Shown here in pieces: positions 1-8,505 of a DNA stretch of 64,000 bases. A program made the position numbers and the translations under genes. The first letter of the stretch is position 1, and each line of letters opens with the position of its first letter. This stretch comes from Pontixanthobacter sp. CEM42 (GTDB lineage Bacteria; Pseudomonadota; Alphaproteobacteria; Sphingomonadales; Sphingomonadaceae): the NCBI RefSeq assembly GCF_017812015.1, contig NZ_JADQTN010000002.1:806001-870000 (forward strand), read 5' to 3'. Below the pieces are notes generated by a model. The model did not search any database, was not told the origin of the DNA, and saw only the letters and a program-made list of their open reading frames with translations.

Positions 1-645
1 GGGATCGCCGTCGGTGACGCGATCTTCGTAGTCGCTGTAACCACCCAGCGCCTGAATTTGCAGTCTCCGCTTGCCATAATCGAGTGGCTTAAGCGTTTGT
101 AGTTCAATGATGCCTGAGACGCCGCCTTCGATGAAGCTGGCCTGCTGCGATTTGTAGACGATCGCGCCATTGATAAGCTCGGACGGGAACTGACCGAAAT
201 TGACATCGCGCCCGTCACTACCGGAAGAGATTTCGCGTCCGTTGAGATAAGACGATCCGAGAAATGCACCCAGACCGCGAACAGATAGTTCCGAAGCGCC
301 ACCTTTGAACCGATCCGACGTCACGCCGACAACTCGCTCCAAAGTCTCGGCAACCGATAGATCGGGAAGGTCGCCAATATCATCGCCAACAATCGCATCG
401 CCGATCACGCCAAGATTGCGCTTAGTTTCAAGCGAGTTTTCAATTGTTCTGCCGATCTGGCCGGTGACTACGATGTCCTCACCTTCCGCCAATTGATCAT
501 CCGGCTCAACCTGGTCCTGTGCAAAAGTCGTATTTGGCAGTGCGATGGTTATGGCCGAAGCAAGCAGTGCGAGCCGGAAAGCCGTCTTGCCGGAGCACGA
601 TCCTGGGTCGGATTTTTGCGGCAACGCACCCGTAGAATTTGTCAT
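1..645 (-). CDS. TonB-dependent receptor, N-terminal part (runs off the left edge)
   Basis: Read on the minus strand from the ATG at 645, with a GGGAGAG ribosome site about 6 bases upstream, the frame stays open for 215 codons to the window edge. It shows a signal peptide ending in TFAQ, a short linker with a TonB-box-like DIVVTGQIGRTI, and a plug domain containing DDIGDLPDLSVAETLERV, ELSVRGLGAFLGSSYLNGR and the plug-end FIEGGVSGIIELQTLKPLDY. These are standard outer-membrane TBDR features; the barrel lies outside the window. It is divergent from the lyase-like gene at 794 and shares an intergenic region with repeated ACCGGT palindromes, so both are probably co-regulated. Its plug resembles that of the TBDR at 8506 (shared GLGAFLGS-type motif), which suggests a related oligosaccharide ligand. 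The ligand itself cannot be read from the sequence. Confidence 0.92.
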   Translation of the reverse strand, partial: MTNSTGALPQKSDPGSCSGKTAFRLALLASAITIALPNTTFAQDQVEPDDQLAEGEDIVVTGQIGRTIENSLETKRNLGVIGDAIVGDDIGDLPDLSVAETLERVVGVTSDRFKGGASELSVRGLGAFLGSSYLNGREISSGSDGRDVNFGQFPSELINGAIVYKSQQASFIEGGVSGIIELQTLKPLDYGKRRLQIQALGGYSDYEDRVTDGDP

Positions 646-655
646 ATCTCTCTCC

Positions 656-727
656 CATTACCGGTTCTTCTAGCGCTGTCAGTCGCCTAATTGACACCGG
701 TTACCTAAATAATTGACACCGGTGCCA
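656..727. promoter_or_regulatory. Repeated LacI-type operator candidates in the divergent intergenic region
   Basis: The block AATTGACACCGGT occurs twice, at 689-701 and 711-723, exactly 22 bp apart (about two helical turns). The second copy is nearly palindromic, TGACACCGGTGCCA at 714-727. A third, weaker ACCGGT core lies at 660-665, close to the ribosome site of the TBDR. Palindromes with a central CG are typical operators of LacI-family repressors. The sites lie between the divergent TBDR (start 645) and lyase-like gene (start 794). They differ from the GTGAACGNTCAC palindrome of the glucan locus, so a different regulator, not seen in this window, is inferred. Confidence 0.5.
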
Positions 728-793
728 TTGGAGGTCAATACTCAAATTGAAAAAGATGATAAGTGTATCGGGAAGAGGATACGGGTTCGGATT

Positions 794-2479
794 ATGACTA
801 TGAAATACAATAGGTTTTGCGGATTGGCATTGACCGCCTTGTTCGTCTGCAATCCGTTGACTGCGCAGGAAATACCCGAAATCCTGACTTCGGATAGTGG
901 CGGATCGGACACATATCTCCCGGACTTCTCCTATGCGGGGTATGGATTCGGAACGGAGCCAATTCCGAAGATCGATAATGTCATTGATGTTGCGGACTTC
1001 GGTGCTGTACCCGATGATGGCAAGGATGACAGTGTAGCGCTGAAGGCGGCACTGGCCGCAGCACATAAGGAAGACGGACCCGTGCGCGTGCAGATGCATG
1101 CTGGTCGCTATTTACTGAGCGAAATTCTCTGGATCGAGAAGAGCGGAATCGTGCTGTCCGGAATTGGTATGGGCGATGGCGGAACCACGCTGCATATGCC
1201 GCGTCCGCTCAACCAGATTGATGATGACGGGGCGCTCACAGAAATCCGTCAGTATCTATCGGAAGAGAACAAATACGAGCGCATCGAAGACATGAATTTG
1301 GATGTGCTGTTCTCCGAATATAGCTGGAGTGCCGGCTTTATCTGGACACGTGTTCCGGAGGGACGCCATGCAACCTATATCGAACGGTACGACCGGCCCA
1401 TCGATGTGCTTGCAGATATCCAAACTGGTACGCGCGGCACACGTGAATTGGTGGTCGCAGACACCAGTGCATTGTCGGTGGGCCAAGTTCTTCAGATAAA
1501 TTGGCACAATCGCGCTGGACCGAATGGTCCTCTGATCAAATCGCTGTATGGCGATACCGACTTGAAAGTGGGCAGTCGCCACTGGGAACTGCCCGAGCGC
1601 CCGCTGGTGCGGCAGGCGACAGAGATACTTGCGATTGATGGCGGCCGCGTAACCATTGCTGATCCACTGCTGCATGATATCAGTGCCGAACTCCCAGCGA
1701 ATTTCGCGCGCTGGGATCACCTCAAAAATGTCGGGCTGCAGGATTTCGCGCTAGAATTTCCGGACAACCCCTATTTCGGACATCATAACGAAGCAGGCTA
1801 TAATGGAGTGTACTTCACTGGCGTTCACAACGGCTGGATCCGTAATGTCCGCATTAAAGACAGCGACAGCGGCATTCTGACAGATGACATCGCCAATGTG
1901 ACGATCGCGAATATTGTGACCGAGGGTGATCACAAGGCGCATTACAGCGTCCATGTTGGCAATGTGCACAATGTGCTGATTGACGGTCTCAACGTATTCA
2001 ATCCGACCGAGCACTCGCTTAGTTTCAACACGCTAGCGACCAAGTCTGTCTACACCAACTCAACAGTTTGGCAGACGCCCACGCTTGATCAACACGCTGG
2101 TGCCAACCACCAGAATCTCTACGACAATGTGACGGTGCATCTCACCCCCGATCAAACGAGCGACGACGGCGAACAACTATACGATCTCTATAAGGCCGGC
2201 GGTGCTGGATATTGGCAGCCCGGCCACGGCCGGTTCAATACCGCATGGAACGTAAAGGTCATCGTCGAAGGGGGCGTTGGACCGGACGAGCAAGTCGTCA
2301 TTCTGGGCGGCTCTGAGGGACCCGATGCGCGCGTAATTGGCATGCATGGCAATCGTGAGATCGTCCTCGACCACCGGCCACAGCCCTATGTGGAATCGAT
2401 GAACAAGAAGGTCACCGGCGTGCCTTCGCTTTACGAATATCAGCTCAATCAACGTACTCGCGATGAAGATCGCCGATGA
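794..2479 (+). CDS. Secreted right-handed beta-helix protein, pectate-lyase superfamily (Pectate_lyase_3 type)
   Basis: The protein is about 561 residues. The frame is open from a TTG at 713, but the ATG at 794 (or the one two codons later) puts a clean signal peptide first: a KYNRF basic start, a hydrophobic stretch and a TAQ cleavage site. Soon after comes VADFGAVPDDGKDDSVALK, the hallmark of the Pectate_lyase_3 / GH28-related fold, followed by repeated Asn/Ile/Val-rich helix rungs such as IRNVRIKDSDSGILTDDIANV. The likely role is a periplasmic or surface lyase or hydrolase acting on an acidic polysaccharide; the exact substrate and CAZy family cannot be assigned by eye. It is divergent from the partial TBDR and lies in the same locus as uxuA and the alginate operon, which supports a uronic-acid polymer. 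Its stop codon overlaps the ATG of a kdgK remnant. Confidence 0.82.
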   Translation: MTMKYNRFCGLALTALFVCNPLTAQEIPEILTSDSGGSDTYLPDFSYAGYGFGTEPIPKIDNVIDVADFGAVPDDGKDDSVALKAALAAAHKEDGPVRVQMHAGRYLLSEILWIEKSGIVLSGIGMGDGGTTLHMPRPLNQIDDDGALTEIRQYLSEENKYERIEDMNLDVLFSEYSWSAGFIWTRVPEGRHATYIERYDRPIDVLADIQTGTRGTRELVVADTSALSVGQVLQINWHNRAGPNGPLIKSLYGDTDLKVGSRHWELPERPLVRQATEILAIDGGRVTIADPLLHDISAELPANFARWDHLKNVGLQDFALEFPDNPYFGHHNEAGYNGVYFTGVHNGWIRNVRIKDSDSGILTDDIANVTIANIVTEGDHKAHYSVHVGNVHNVLIDGLNVFNPTEHSLSFNTLATKSVYTNSTVWQTPTLDQHAGANHQNLYDNVTVHLTPDQTSDDGEQLYDLYKAGGAGYWQPGHGRFNTAWNVKVIVEGGVGPDEQVVILGGSEGPDARVIGMHGNREIVLDHRPQPYVESMNKKVTGVPSLYEYQLNQRTRDEDRR

Positions 2480-2520
2480 CGCAATTTTTATCGTTCGGCG
2501 AGAATATGCTTCGTCATTGA
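2476..2520 (+). pseudogene. Remnant of a 2-keto-3-deoxygluconate kinase gene start (kdgK)
   Basis: An ATG overlapping the TGA of the lyase-like gene (ATGA) opens 14 codons reading [14 protein letters not shown], then stop. The intact kinase at 19521 begins [14 protein letters not shown], so 12 of the first 13 residues agree, and the bases differ mainly at third positions. Chance similarity at exactly the expected translational-coupling position is unlikely. I infer that a kdgK paralogue once followed the lyase gene and was truncated by deletion or rearrangement. I see no further kinase sequence before the end of uxuA at 2593. A deliberately short leader peptide is a less likely alternative. 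Confidence 0.6.
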
Positions 2521-2592
2521 TCTAAGCTCGGCGTTTCGTGAACGGGTAGTTGCGTAGGACTCGATCCGCGAAACCTCGCCGCTGGAAGCCGC

Positions 2593-3780
2593 TTATTCCG
2601 CTACGGTCGATGAGATGGCGGTTACAACGCCTCGGATCTCTGCGAGGCCCTTCATTCTCCCAATCGCTGAATAACCGGGATTGCTGGTGCGTTTTACGTC
2701 GTCCATCATCAGGTGGCCGTGATCGGGGCGGATGAAAATTTCACGACCGAGTGCTTGTTCGTTTTCTAGCAGATGCCGGATGACGCGGACCATATCGATA
2801 TCACTATCCAGATGACCGGCCTCATAGAACGAGCGCTGCTCTTGCGGGTCGCGGGTTACGCCGCGCAGATGCGCGAAGTGGATCCGCTCCGCATAGTCGC
2901 GGGCCATTTCGGGCAGATTGTTGTCGGGACGGCTGCCATAGGTCCCGACGCACAGGGTGATCCCGTTGGCAGGGCTGGGTAGCGCGCTGAATAGCTTGTC
3001 GAGATCGTCAGGCGTGCAGATAACACGCGGAAGGCCAAACATATCCCATGGCGGGTCATCCGGGTGGATCGCTAGCTTAATGTCAAGCTCCTCGGCATGA
3101 GGTAAAATCTTCGCCAGAAACGCGAACAGGTTCGCTCTTAGCTTAGCGTGATCCACTTCCTTATATCGCCCCAGTGCTGCCCGAAAATCATCGAGCGAGT
3201 AGGCATCTGTCATCTTGCCAGGAAGTCCTGCGATAATGGTCTGCGTTAGGCTTGTCCGCTCTTCGACGGTCAACCGCTCGAACACTTTCCGCGCACGCGC
3301 GATATCGCTTTCGGTATAGTCACCTGTAGCGTTCTCGCGCCGCAAGATAAACAGGTCGAAAGCCGCAAATTTGTCTTGATCAAACCGTAAGGCATAAGCC
3401 CCGTTTGGCAGTGGGAATTTGAGGTCCGTCCGTGTCCAATCAATCACCGGCATAAAATTGTAACAAATCGTTGTGATGCCCTCGGCCGCCAGATTGCGTA
3501 GTGAGGTTATCCAGTTTTCGACGTATGCCTCATGCCCGGGAGCGGCAAGCTTGATATCGTCATGGACAGGGATGCTCTCGACTACAGTCCAATGCAGCGG
3601 TGCCATCGTATCATTATATTCTTCGACCAGCGCTTTGTGCGCCCGGACTGCCTCGTCGGACCACGCTTCGCCGATTGGTATGTCGTGTAAAGCGCTGACA
3701 ATATCGGTCGCGCCGGTCTGCCGTATGTCTGCCAGACTGACTGGGTCGTTCGGCCCGAACCATCGCCATGATTCTCTCAT
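2593..3780 (-). CDS. uxuA: Mannonate dehydratase UxuA
   Basis: The 395-residue protein begins MRESWRWFGPNDPVSLADIR and contains GATDIVSALHDIPIGEAW, CYNFMPVIDWTRTDLKF, IHPDDPPWDMFGLPR and HFAHLRG, all characteristic of UxuA (TIM-barrel, Mn/Fe-dependent, cytoplasmic). It dehydrates D-mannonate to 2-keto-3-deoxy-D-gluconate, the substrate of the KDG kinase at 19521. It is the second gene of a minus-strand pair: the Nramp-like gene ends 4 bases upstream of its start. Mannonate does not arise from lyase-degraded alginate, so this gene points to glucuronate or another hexuronate as a second substrate of the locus. Length and motifs look complete. Confidence 0.95.
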   Translation of the reverse strand: MRESWRWFGPNDPVSLADIRQTGATDIVSALHDIPIGEAWSDEAVRAHKALVEEYNDTMAPLHWTVVESIPVHDDIKLAAPGHEAYVENWITSLRNLAAEGITTICYNFMPVIDWTRTDLKFPLPNGAYALRFDQDKFAAFDLFILRRENATGDYTESDIARARKVFERLTVEERTSLTQTIIAGLPGKMTDAYSLDDFRAALGRYKEVDHAKLRANLFAFLAKILPHAEELDIKLAIHPDDPPWDMFGLPRVICTPDDLDKLFSALPSPANGITLCVGTYGSRPDNNLPEMARDYAERIHFAHLRGVTRDPQEQRSFYEAGHLDSDIDMVRVIRHLLENEQALGREIFIRPDHGHLMMDDVKRTSNPGYSAIGRMKGLAEIRGVVTAISSTVAE

Positions 3781-3784
3781 GCTG

Positions 3785-5026
3785 CTAACCCTCGATCATC
3801 GCCAATAGGCCTTGAACACCCATATAGCTGGTCACAAGTGAGAACAGCAAAATTGCGAACAAGCAGACATTGGTAAGAACGCCGTTTCGATGTGTACCTA
3901 TCAATTCGGTCTTGTTGCTCAGATAGAGTATGCACGCCACCGTTGCTGGCAGAAGTACGACGTTGAACGCCTGCGATACAATCATCACGATTACCGGCCT
4001 TGCGTCGAACAGCGGCACAACCAACCCCAGCAGCGAGATGAAAAACACCATGATCCGGTATTTGGGTAGCGTCATCTCGCGATCGGAGTTTTGATAGTCG
4101 CACAGCAGCCATGGCAGCATCAGCACATTGGGGAATTGGGACGAAACACCGGCAGCAACTATACCAATTGCAAAGATCGAGACGGCGAAGGGACCGGCGA
4201 GCGGCTCCAGCAAAGTGATCATTTGAGAGGGACGGTCTAGCCCTATGCCTTCGGCGAAAAGCGTTCCCGCAGCTGCCGCCATGATCGCCGCGCTGATGAC
4301 GAACATCATAGTCACCGCGAACAGCGCATCACGGCGTTGCTGCACGTTATCGGCGATGGTCCAACCTGCCTCCTTCACCAGCGTGGTGCGAATGATGAAC
4401 AGGCCGGAGAACAATGTTGTGCCGACCATCGATGCGATGAGCAGCAGCGGTCCCTGTCCGCCGATTTCGCTTGCCGCTACCTCTGGGACCGAAGGGATAA
4501 GCCCACTCGCAATATCCATTGGCGGTGGCATCATAATGAAAAAGTTGATGACAAAGCTCGCGGCCATGATCGCCACGATAACCGCCAACGCACGTTCGAA
4601 GACTTGGGTGCGGCCATTCCAGAAGATGAAGTAGACTAGGGCAATGAAGAATGACGCCCACCAGAGGGGTTTTATGCCTCCATCGACAAAGCCCTTGGAC
4701 CATTCGAAACTGATCTCGGCAACGATTCCCATCACACCCATGACGCTGCCACTTACGCCTGCGGTTAGCGCTAGGATGAAGAATATGCCCACAGAAGGAT
4801 GGATATGTTTGCGAAATGCCTGAAGGGCGGTTTCCCCGGTGACAAGCGTATACCGGCCGTAGGCGGTAATCATCACATAGGTTGCCGCGCAGGAGATGAG
4901 CACGGTCCACAGTAGGGACATGCCGTATGTGGCGCCGGCTTTGGCCATCGTTGTGACGCTGCCGGTCCCAATATTGAAACCGAGCAAGAAAATGCCCGGT
5001 AGAAAAAGTGCAAGCCTGCTTTTCAT
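3785..5026 (-). CDS. Nramp-fold membrane transporter lacking the metal-binding motifs
   Basis: The 413-residue polytopic protein has about 11 hydrophobic segments and the overall Nramp/SLC11 pattern, starting LFLPGIFLLGFNIGTGSVTT. Canonical Nramp metal transporters carry DPGN in TM1 and MPH in TM6. Here TM1 reads NIGT at the DPGN position, and the TM6 region reads MVGTTLFSGLFI, so the usual Asp, Asn, Met and His ligands are all absent. It is co-transcribed with uxuA (4-base gap), with the transporter first. I infer a non-metal substrate, possibly a uronate or sugar acid. Databases are likely to label it a divalent metal transporter, and I regard that as doubtful. It starts at an ATG divergent from the TBDR at 5191. 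Confidence 0.8.
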   Translation of the reverse strand: MKSRLALFLPGIFLLGFNIGTGSVTTMAKAGATYGMSLLWTVLISCAATYVMITAYGRYTLVTGETALQAFRKHIHPSVGIFFILALTAGVSGSVMGVMGIVAEISFEWSKGFVDGGIKPLWWASFFIALVYFIFWNGRTQVFERALAVIVAIMAASFVINFFIMMPPPMDIASGLIPSVPEVAASEIGGQGPLLLIASMVGTTLFSGLFIIRTTLVKEAGWTIADNVQQRRDALFAVTMMFVISAAIMAAAAGTLFAEGIGLDRPSQMITLLEPLAGPFAVSIFAIGIVAAGVSSQFPNVLMLPWLLCDYQNSDREMTLPKYRIMVFFISLLGLVVPLFDARPVIVMIVSQAFNVVLLPATVACILYLSNKTELIGTHRNGVLTNVCLFAILLFSLVTSYMGVQGLLAMIEG

Positions 5027-5076
5027 ATCACTGCCCCCATTAGCCGCATTCTCCGGCTGCCTTAACCCCTACATAC

Positions 5077-5091
5077 AAATTGGTATGACAG
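5077..5091. promoter_or_regulatory. Candidate GntR/FadR-family operator between the divergent Nramp-like and TBDR genes
   Basis: AAATTGGTATGACAG resembles the left half and centre of UxuR/ExuR/PdhR-type operators (TTGGTATNACCAA). It lies in the 164-bp divergent region between 5026 and 5191, upstream of a TTGACA element at 5120. A related core, AGGTATGATGGTC, lies before the TBDR at 8506, and TGGCATTACA lies before the PL6 operon. The likely binder is the FadR-type regulator encoded at 11779. The right half-site is degenerate, so confidence is limited. Confidence 0.35.
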
Positions 5092-5190
5092 AAAAATCAA
5101 CAAAGGTATAGCTCTCCGGTTGACAAATTTGGGCTAGGTATTATCGAGTCTCGAAATAGTAATAAGAAATGAGCCTTAAGGGAGGGGTGT

Positions 5191-8187
5191 ATGTCTAAGT
5201 TCGCAGCAGGCGGGAATTCTCGTCGTTTCACTAAATTTATGGTTGGTACAGCCGTGTTGGCGCTGGCTGTACCTGGCGTTGCTCACGCGCAGGATCAGCA
5301 AGGTGCGGCCGATTCGTCCGCTGAAGCTGGTGAGGACATTATTGTTGTCACCGGTATTCGTAGCTCGCTGCAAAGCGCGCTCGGCGAGAAGCGGAACGCT
5401 GAAAGCTTGGTCGAGGTTATTCAGGCCGAAGATATCGGTAAGCTGCCTGACCAAAACTTGGCTGAAGTTCTTGAGAACGTAACAGGTGTGCAAATTACAC
5501 GCCGCGCTGGCGTTGGTTCAGGGGTTCAGATCCGTGGTACCAATGACAACCGCGTTGAAATCAACGGCGTTGGCACCGTGGGTTCGGGAACGGGCCGCGG
5601 CGGCATCAGCTTTGAGGACATCAACGCAGCGATCATCGCTTCGGTTGAAGTCACTAAGGCGCCAACCGCTGCCACCACCGAAGGTTCTGTGGGCGGTACA
5701 GTCAATCTGCGCACTATCCGCCCGCTCGATCTGAGCGATCGCGTTCTGACATTCAGGGCTCAAGGCGAATATAGCGAGCTGTCTGATAGCGTTACTCCGA
5801 GGTTCTCCGGTAGCTTCGGCGACAACTGGGATGTAGGCGGCGGCCGGATCGGCCTTGTGCTTGCTGCAAGCTATGCTGAGCAGGAAGCTACATCATTCCG
5901 CCCTCGTGTTGACCGCGATACGTTGATCGAGACCACCGACGGCGGCGTTACCGCTGCTGGCGCTCCTGGGCCAAACTTCGATTATCTCGGCATTCAATTC
6001 CTCAATCAGGAACTTGAGAATTTCGAATACGAGACGATCAACTTCTCAGGTACTTTGGAGTTCGAGCCTAGCGACAATCTGAACTTCTTCTTCGACATGA
6101 TCTATAACGATCAAGAGCGTCGCCAGGATAGTTCGCGGATCCAGGGTTCTGGCGTTAGTTCGCTGCGTTTCAACAACGTTCCAGACACTTTTGAGACGGT
6201 CAACTTCGGATCACTTAGCGGTGTGAATCTGGGAAGCATCGAAGCAGCGCTTACCGGCACAATCCAGCCAAATCTGGCGCGCGATGATGATGATCCGAAC
6301 CTTCGCTTCTCAAGCGATACAGGTGCGCGTTTGACGACCACACAAGTTTACCGCCTCGGTACCGAGTGGGAAACTGGTGACCTGACTGTTCGTGTAGAAG
6401 GATCGATCACAGAATCCGACACGACCAATCCTAACCTCAGCACGACGCTGAACTTCATCAACCCCAACCCGCTCACGCCTCTCGACGGAGTGAGCAACGA
6501 CAATAGCGTCCCGTTCATCTACGATCTTTCGGGCGGCGCGCTGACATTTGGCGTTGATTTTGCCTCACCATTCGCGCCAACCGTCGCTGACTTGCTGAAT
6601 CCGGCCAACACGGTGCTGGATGCGATCACGGCGAGCCGCAATGCGACCGAGAATCGTGAAGATGCGGCTCGTATCGATCTGTCTTACGACACCTATGAGA
6701 GCCTCGGCTTCATCACTTCGGTTGATGTGGGTTACCGCTACAACAAGACCTCGACTCGCTTCGATCAAATCCGTTCTACATTTGGCACCGGCGCGATCGC
6801 AAACAGCCCAAGTGGTTCTTTGTTCGCAGGACTCCTCGTCCCGGGACCAAACAACTTTGATGCTGCAGATGGCCGGACACTGGCTTTCCGCAACTTCCTC
6901 GTTGTTGATCCAGATGCGGCATTTGATGATCCAGATGGTACCTTGGATACATTGCAGGCCGCGCTTGCGACAACCAATGGCTCTATCAACGACCCAAGCT
7001 TTGACCCGACCGCTTCCTTCGAGATCACCGAGAAGACGCATGCGCTTTACGGTCAGCTGAATTTCGAGTTCGGTCCCGTTCGCGGTAATGTCGGCGCTCG
7101 GTGGGTAGACACGAGCATTCAATCGCTGGGCAACGGTGTTGCTGCTGGTGTGGTAACTCCGCTTAATTCAACTGGTAGCTACTCTGAGTTTATGCCTCGG
7201 ATTAACGTGATCGCTGATGTCAGCGACGATATCGTGTTCCGTGCAAGCTTCGGCGAAGACATTAATCGTCCGGACTTTAACGATCTGTCGCTTTCGGTGA
7301 ACTTCCCAACCGGTCCGAACAACGCCGTGAATATCGGTAATCCGAACTTGGCGCCTGAGACGGTGACGTCATACGATGCCTCGCTCAGCTGGTATTTTGC
7401 ACCGGCAGCGGTATTCAGCGTCGGCGTGTTCCATAAGGATCGCACCAACCTGTTCGTAACTCAGGAAGAAGCGGCTGCATTGGATGCCAATGGCTTCCGT
7501 GACATCACAGACCCATGCGAAGGCGGCGGTATTTTCAACCCGCTTCCAGATCGTAACGTTCTGTCGAATGTACCGGGCAATGGTTTGTGTGTTCCTATCC
7601 AAACAATCGTCAACGACCCTGGCACGACATCGCAAACTGGTATCGAAGTTGCTTTCCAGTACGACCTCTCCAGTTTTGAGGATACACTCGGCTTCGCATC
7701 GGGCTTCGGTGTGATTGCTAACTATACGTATCAGGAGTTCAGTGGCGGTACGCTTACGAACACTTCGGATGCGGATAGCCGCGGTACGGAAATCCTTGAA
7801 TCGAGCAGTGGCCTTACTGGACCGTTCACCCGGGTGCAGGGTTTGCTGGACTTCTCACCTCATGCTTACAACGCAACGTTGTTCTATGATAAGTATGGTC
7901 TGTCAGCCCGCCTGCGTTACACTTGGCGTGATGCGTTCCGTACGCTGGATACCGCCGCTGGTGCGAGCCTCGGTAGTACGATCGGTTTCCCGGTTGTCAC
8001 TGAATCCAGAGGCCAGCTCAACGGCAGCATCAACTATGATGTGACAGACAATATCAACATCGGTGTTGAGGGCGTTAACCTGACGAAATCCAAGATTACA
8101 CAATCTTGTGTGAACTCGGGCGCTCTGTTGTGTTTCCAAGGTCTGCCGGATCGCCGGATTACATTTGGCGCGTCGGTTAGCTTCTAA
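5191..8187 (+). CDS. TonB-dependent receptor, alginate/uronate locus
   Basis: The 998-residue outer-membrane receptor has a GGGAGGGG ribosome site just before the ATG. It shows a signal peptide ending in AHAQ, a TonB-box region (DIIVVTGIRSSL), a plug domain with LPDQNLAEVLENVTGVQITR, VQIRGTNDNRVEINGVG and TTEGSVGGTVNLRTIRPL, and a long beta-barrel ending GLPDRRITFGASVSF with a C-terminal Phe typical of outer-membrane proteins. It probably imports alginate- or uronate-derived oligosaccharides with energy from TonB. It is followed by a hairpin and a rho-independent terminator, so it forms its own transcription unit. It is divergent from the Nramp-like/uxuA pair across a candidate GntR-type operator. 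Confidence 0.94.
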   Translation: MSKFAAGGNSRRFTKFMVGTAVLALAVPGVAHAQDQQGAADSSAEAGEDIIVVTGIRSSLQSALGEKRNAESLVEVIQAEDIGKLPDQNLAEVLENVTGVQITRRAGVGSGVQIRGTNDNRVEINGVGTVGSGTGRGGISFEDINAAIIASVEVTKAPTAATTEGSVGGTVNLRTIRPLDLSDRVLTFRAQGEYSELSDSVTPRFSGSFGDNWDVGGGRIGLVLAASYAEQEATSFRPRVDRDTLIETTDGGVTAAGAPGPNFDYLGIQFLNQELENFEYETINFSGTLEFEPSDNLNFFFDMIYNDQERRQDSSRIQGSGVSSLRFNNVPDTFETVNFGSLSGVNLGSIEAALTGTIQPNLARDDDDPNLRFSSDTGARLTTTQVYRLGTEWETGDLTVRVEGSITESDTTNPNLSTTLNFINPNPLTPLDGVSNDNSVPFIYDLSGGALTFGVDFASPFAPTVADLLNPANTVLDAITASRNATENREDAARIDLSYDTYESLGFITSVDVGYRYNKTSTRFDQIRSTFGTGAIANSPSGSLFAGLLVPGPNNFDAADGRTLAFRNFLVVDPDAAFDDPDGTLDTLQAALATTNGSINDPSFDPTASFEITEKTHALYGQLNFEFGPVRGNVGARWVDTSIQSLGNGVAAGVVTPLNSTGSYSEFMPRINVIADVSDDIVFRASFGEDINRPDFNDLSLSVNFPTGPNNAVNIGNPNLAPETVTSYDASLSWYFAPAAVFSVGVFHKDRTNLFVTQEEAAALDANGFRDITDPCEGGGIFNPLPDRNVLSNVPGNGLCVPIQTIVNDPGTTSQTGIEVAFQYDLSSFEDTLGFASGFGVIANYTYQEFSGGTLTNTSDADSRGTEILESSSGLTGPFTRVQGLLDFSPHAYNATLFYDKYGLSARLRYTWRDAFRTLDTAAGASLGSTIGFPVVTESRGQLNGSINYDVTDNINIGVEGVNLTKSKITQSCVNSGALLCFQGLPDRRITFGASVSF

Positions 8188-8195
8188 TCAAAATA

Positions 8196-8228
8196 CACAG
8201 CGGTGGTCATGATGTGATCGCCGCTGTG
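8196..8228. repeat. 8-bp inverted repeat after the TBDR gene
   Basis: CACAGCGG at 8196-8203 pairs perfectly with CCGCTGTG at 8221-8228 around a 17-base spacer. It begins 8 bases after the TBDR stop codon and has no U-tract, so it may be an mRNA-stabilising hairpin ahead of the true terminator. Confidence 0.45.
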
Positions 8229-8278
8229 ATCCAACTGTCAGTCGGCTGTCACGCTGGGGGCGTGATGGTTAGACCATA

Positions 8279-8326
8279 GAATGGCCTGTCCGCTCTTACT
8301 CCCAAAGAGCTGGTGGGCCATTTTTT
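8279..8326 (+). terminator. Rho-independent terminator
   Basis: AATGGCC near 8279 pairs with GGGCCATT at about 8315-8322, with an inner CTCTT/AAGAG pairing, and is followed by TTTTTTGTTT. It lies in the 318-bp gap between the two TBDR genes and ends the first one's transcript. The rest of the gap holds the regulatory region of the second TBDR. Confidence 0.8.
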
Positions 8327-8430
8327 GTTTCGGTTCAGTCCGCCAACAAGAACGGCGAGTCACTCGGTGACCGATGCTCATCGGCAACATAATTTATGGT
8401 CTGGCAAAATTTCAGACCAATTCTAAAAAT

Positions 8431-8474
8431 AGGTATGATGGTCAGGTTGACATAATGGGCCTGTGGTCTATCCC
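8431..8474 (+). promoter_or_regulatory. Candidate operator and promoter of the second TBDR
   Basis: AGGTATGATGGTC (8431-8443) resembles the GntR-type site at 5077. It directly abuts TTGACA (8447-8452), followed after 16 bp by TATCCC (8469-8474), a plausible -35/-10 pair for a housekeeping sigma factor. The operator immediately upstream of -35 would suit repression or activation. The assignment rests on similarity to the PL6 promoter, which reads TTGACA-17 bp-TTATCC. Confidence 0.35.
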
Positions 8475-8505
8475 AAGGGAAAATTAGATCCAATGGGAGG
8501 ATTGA

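Noticed and set aside
5120-5144. TTGACA ... TATTAT as promoter of the TBDR at 5191
   Set aside because: The spacer is only 13 bp; the -35 may be real, but no -10 at 16-18 bp is convincing.
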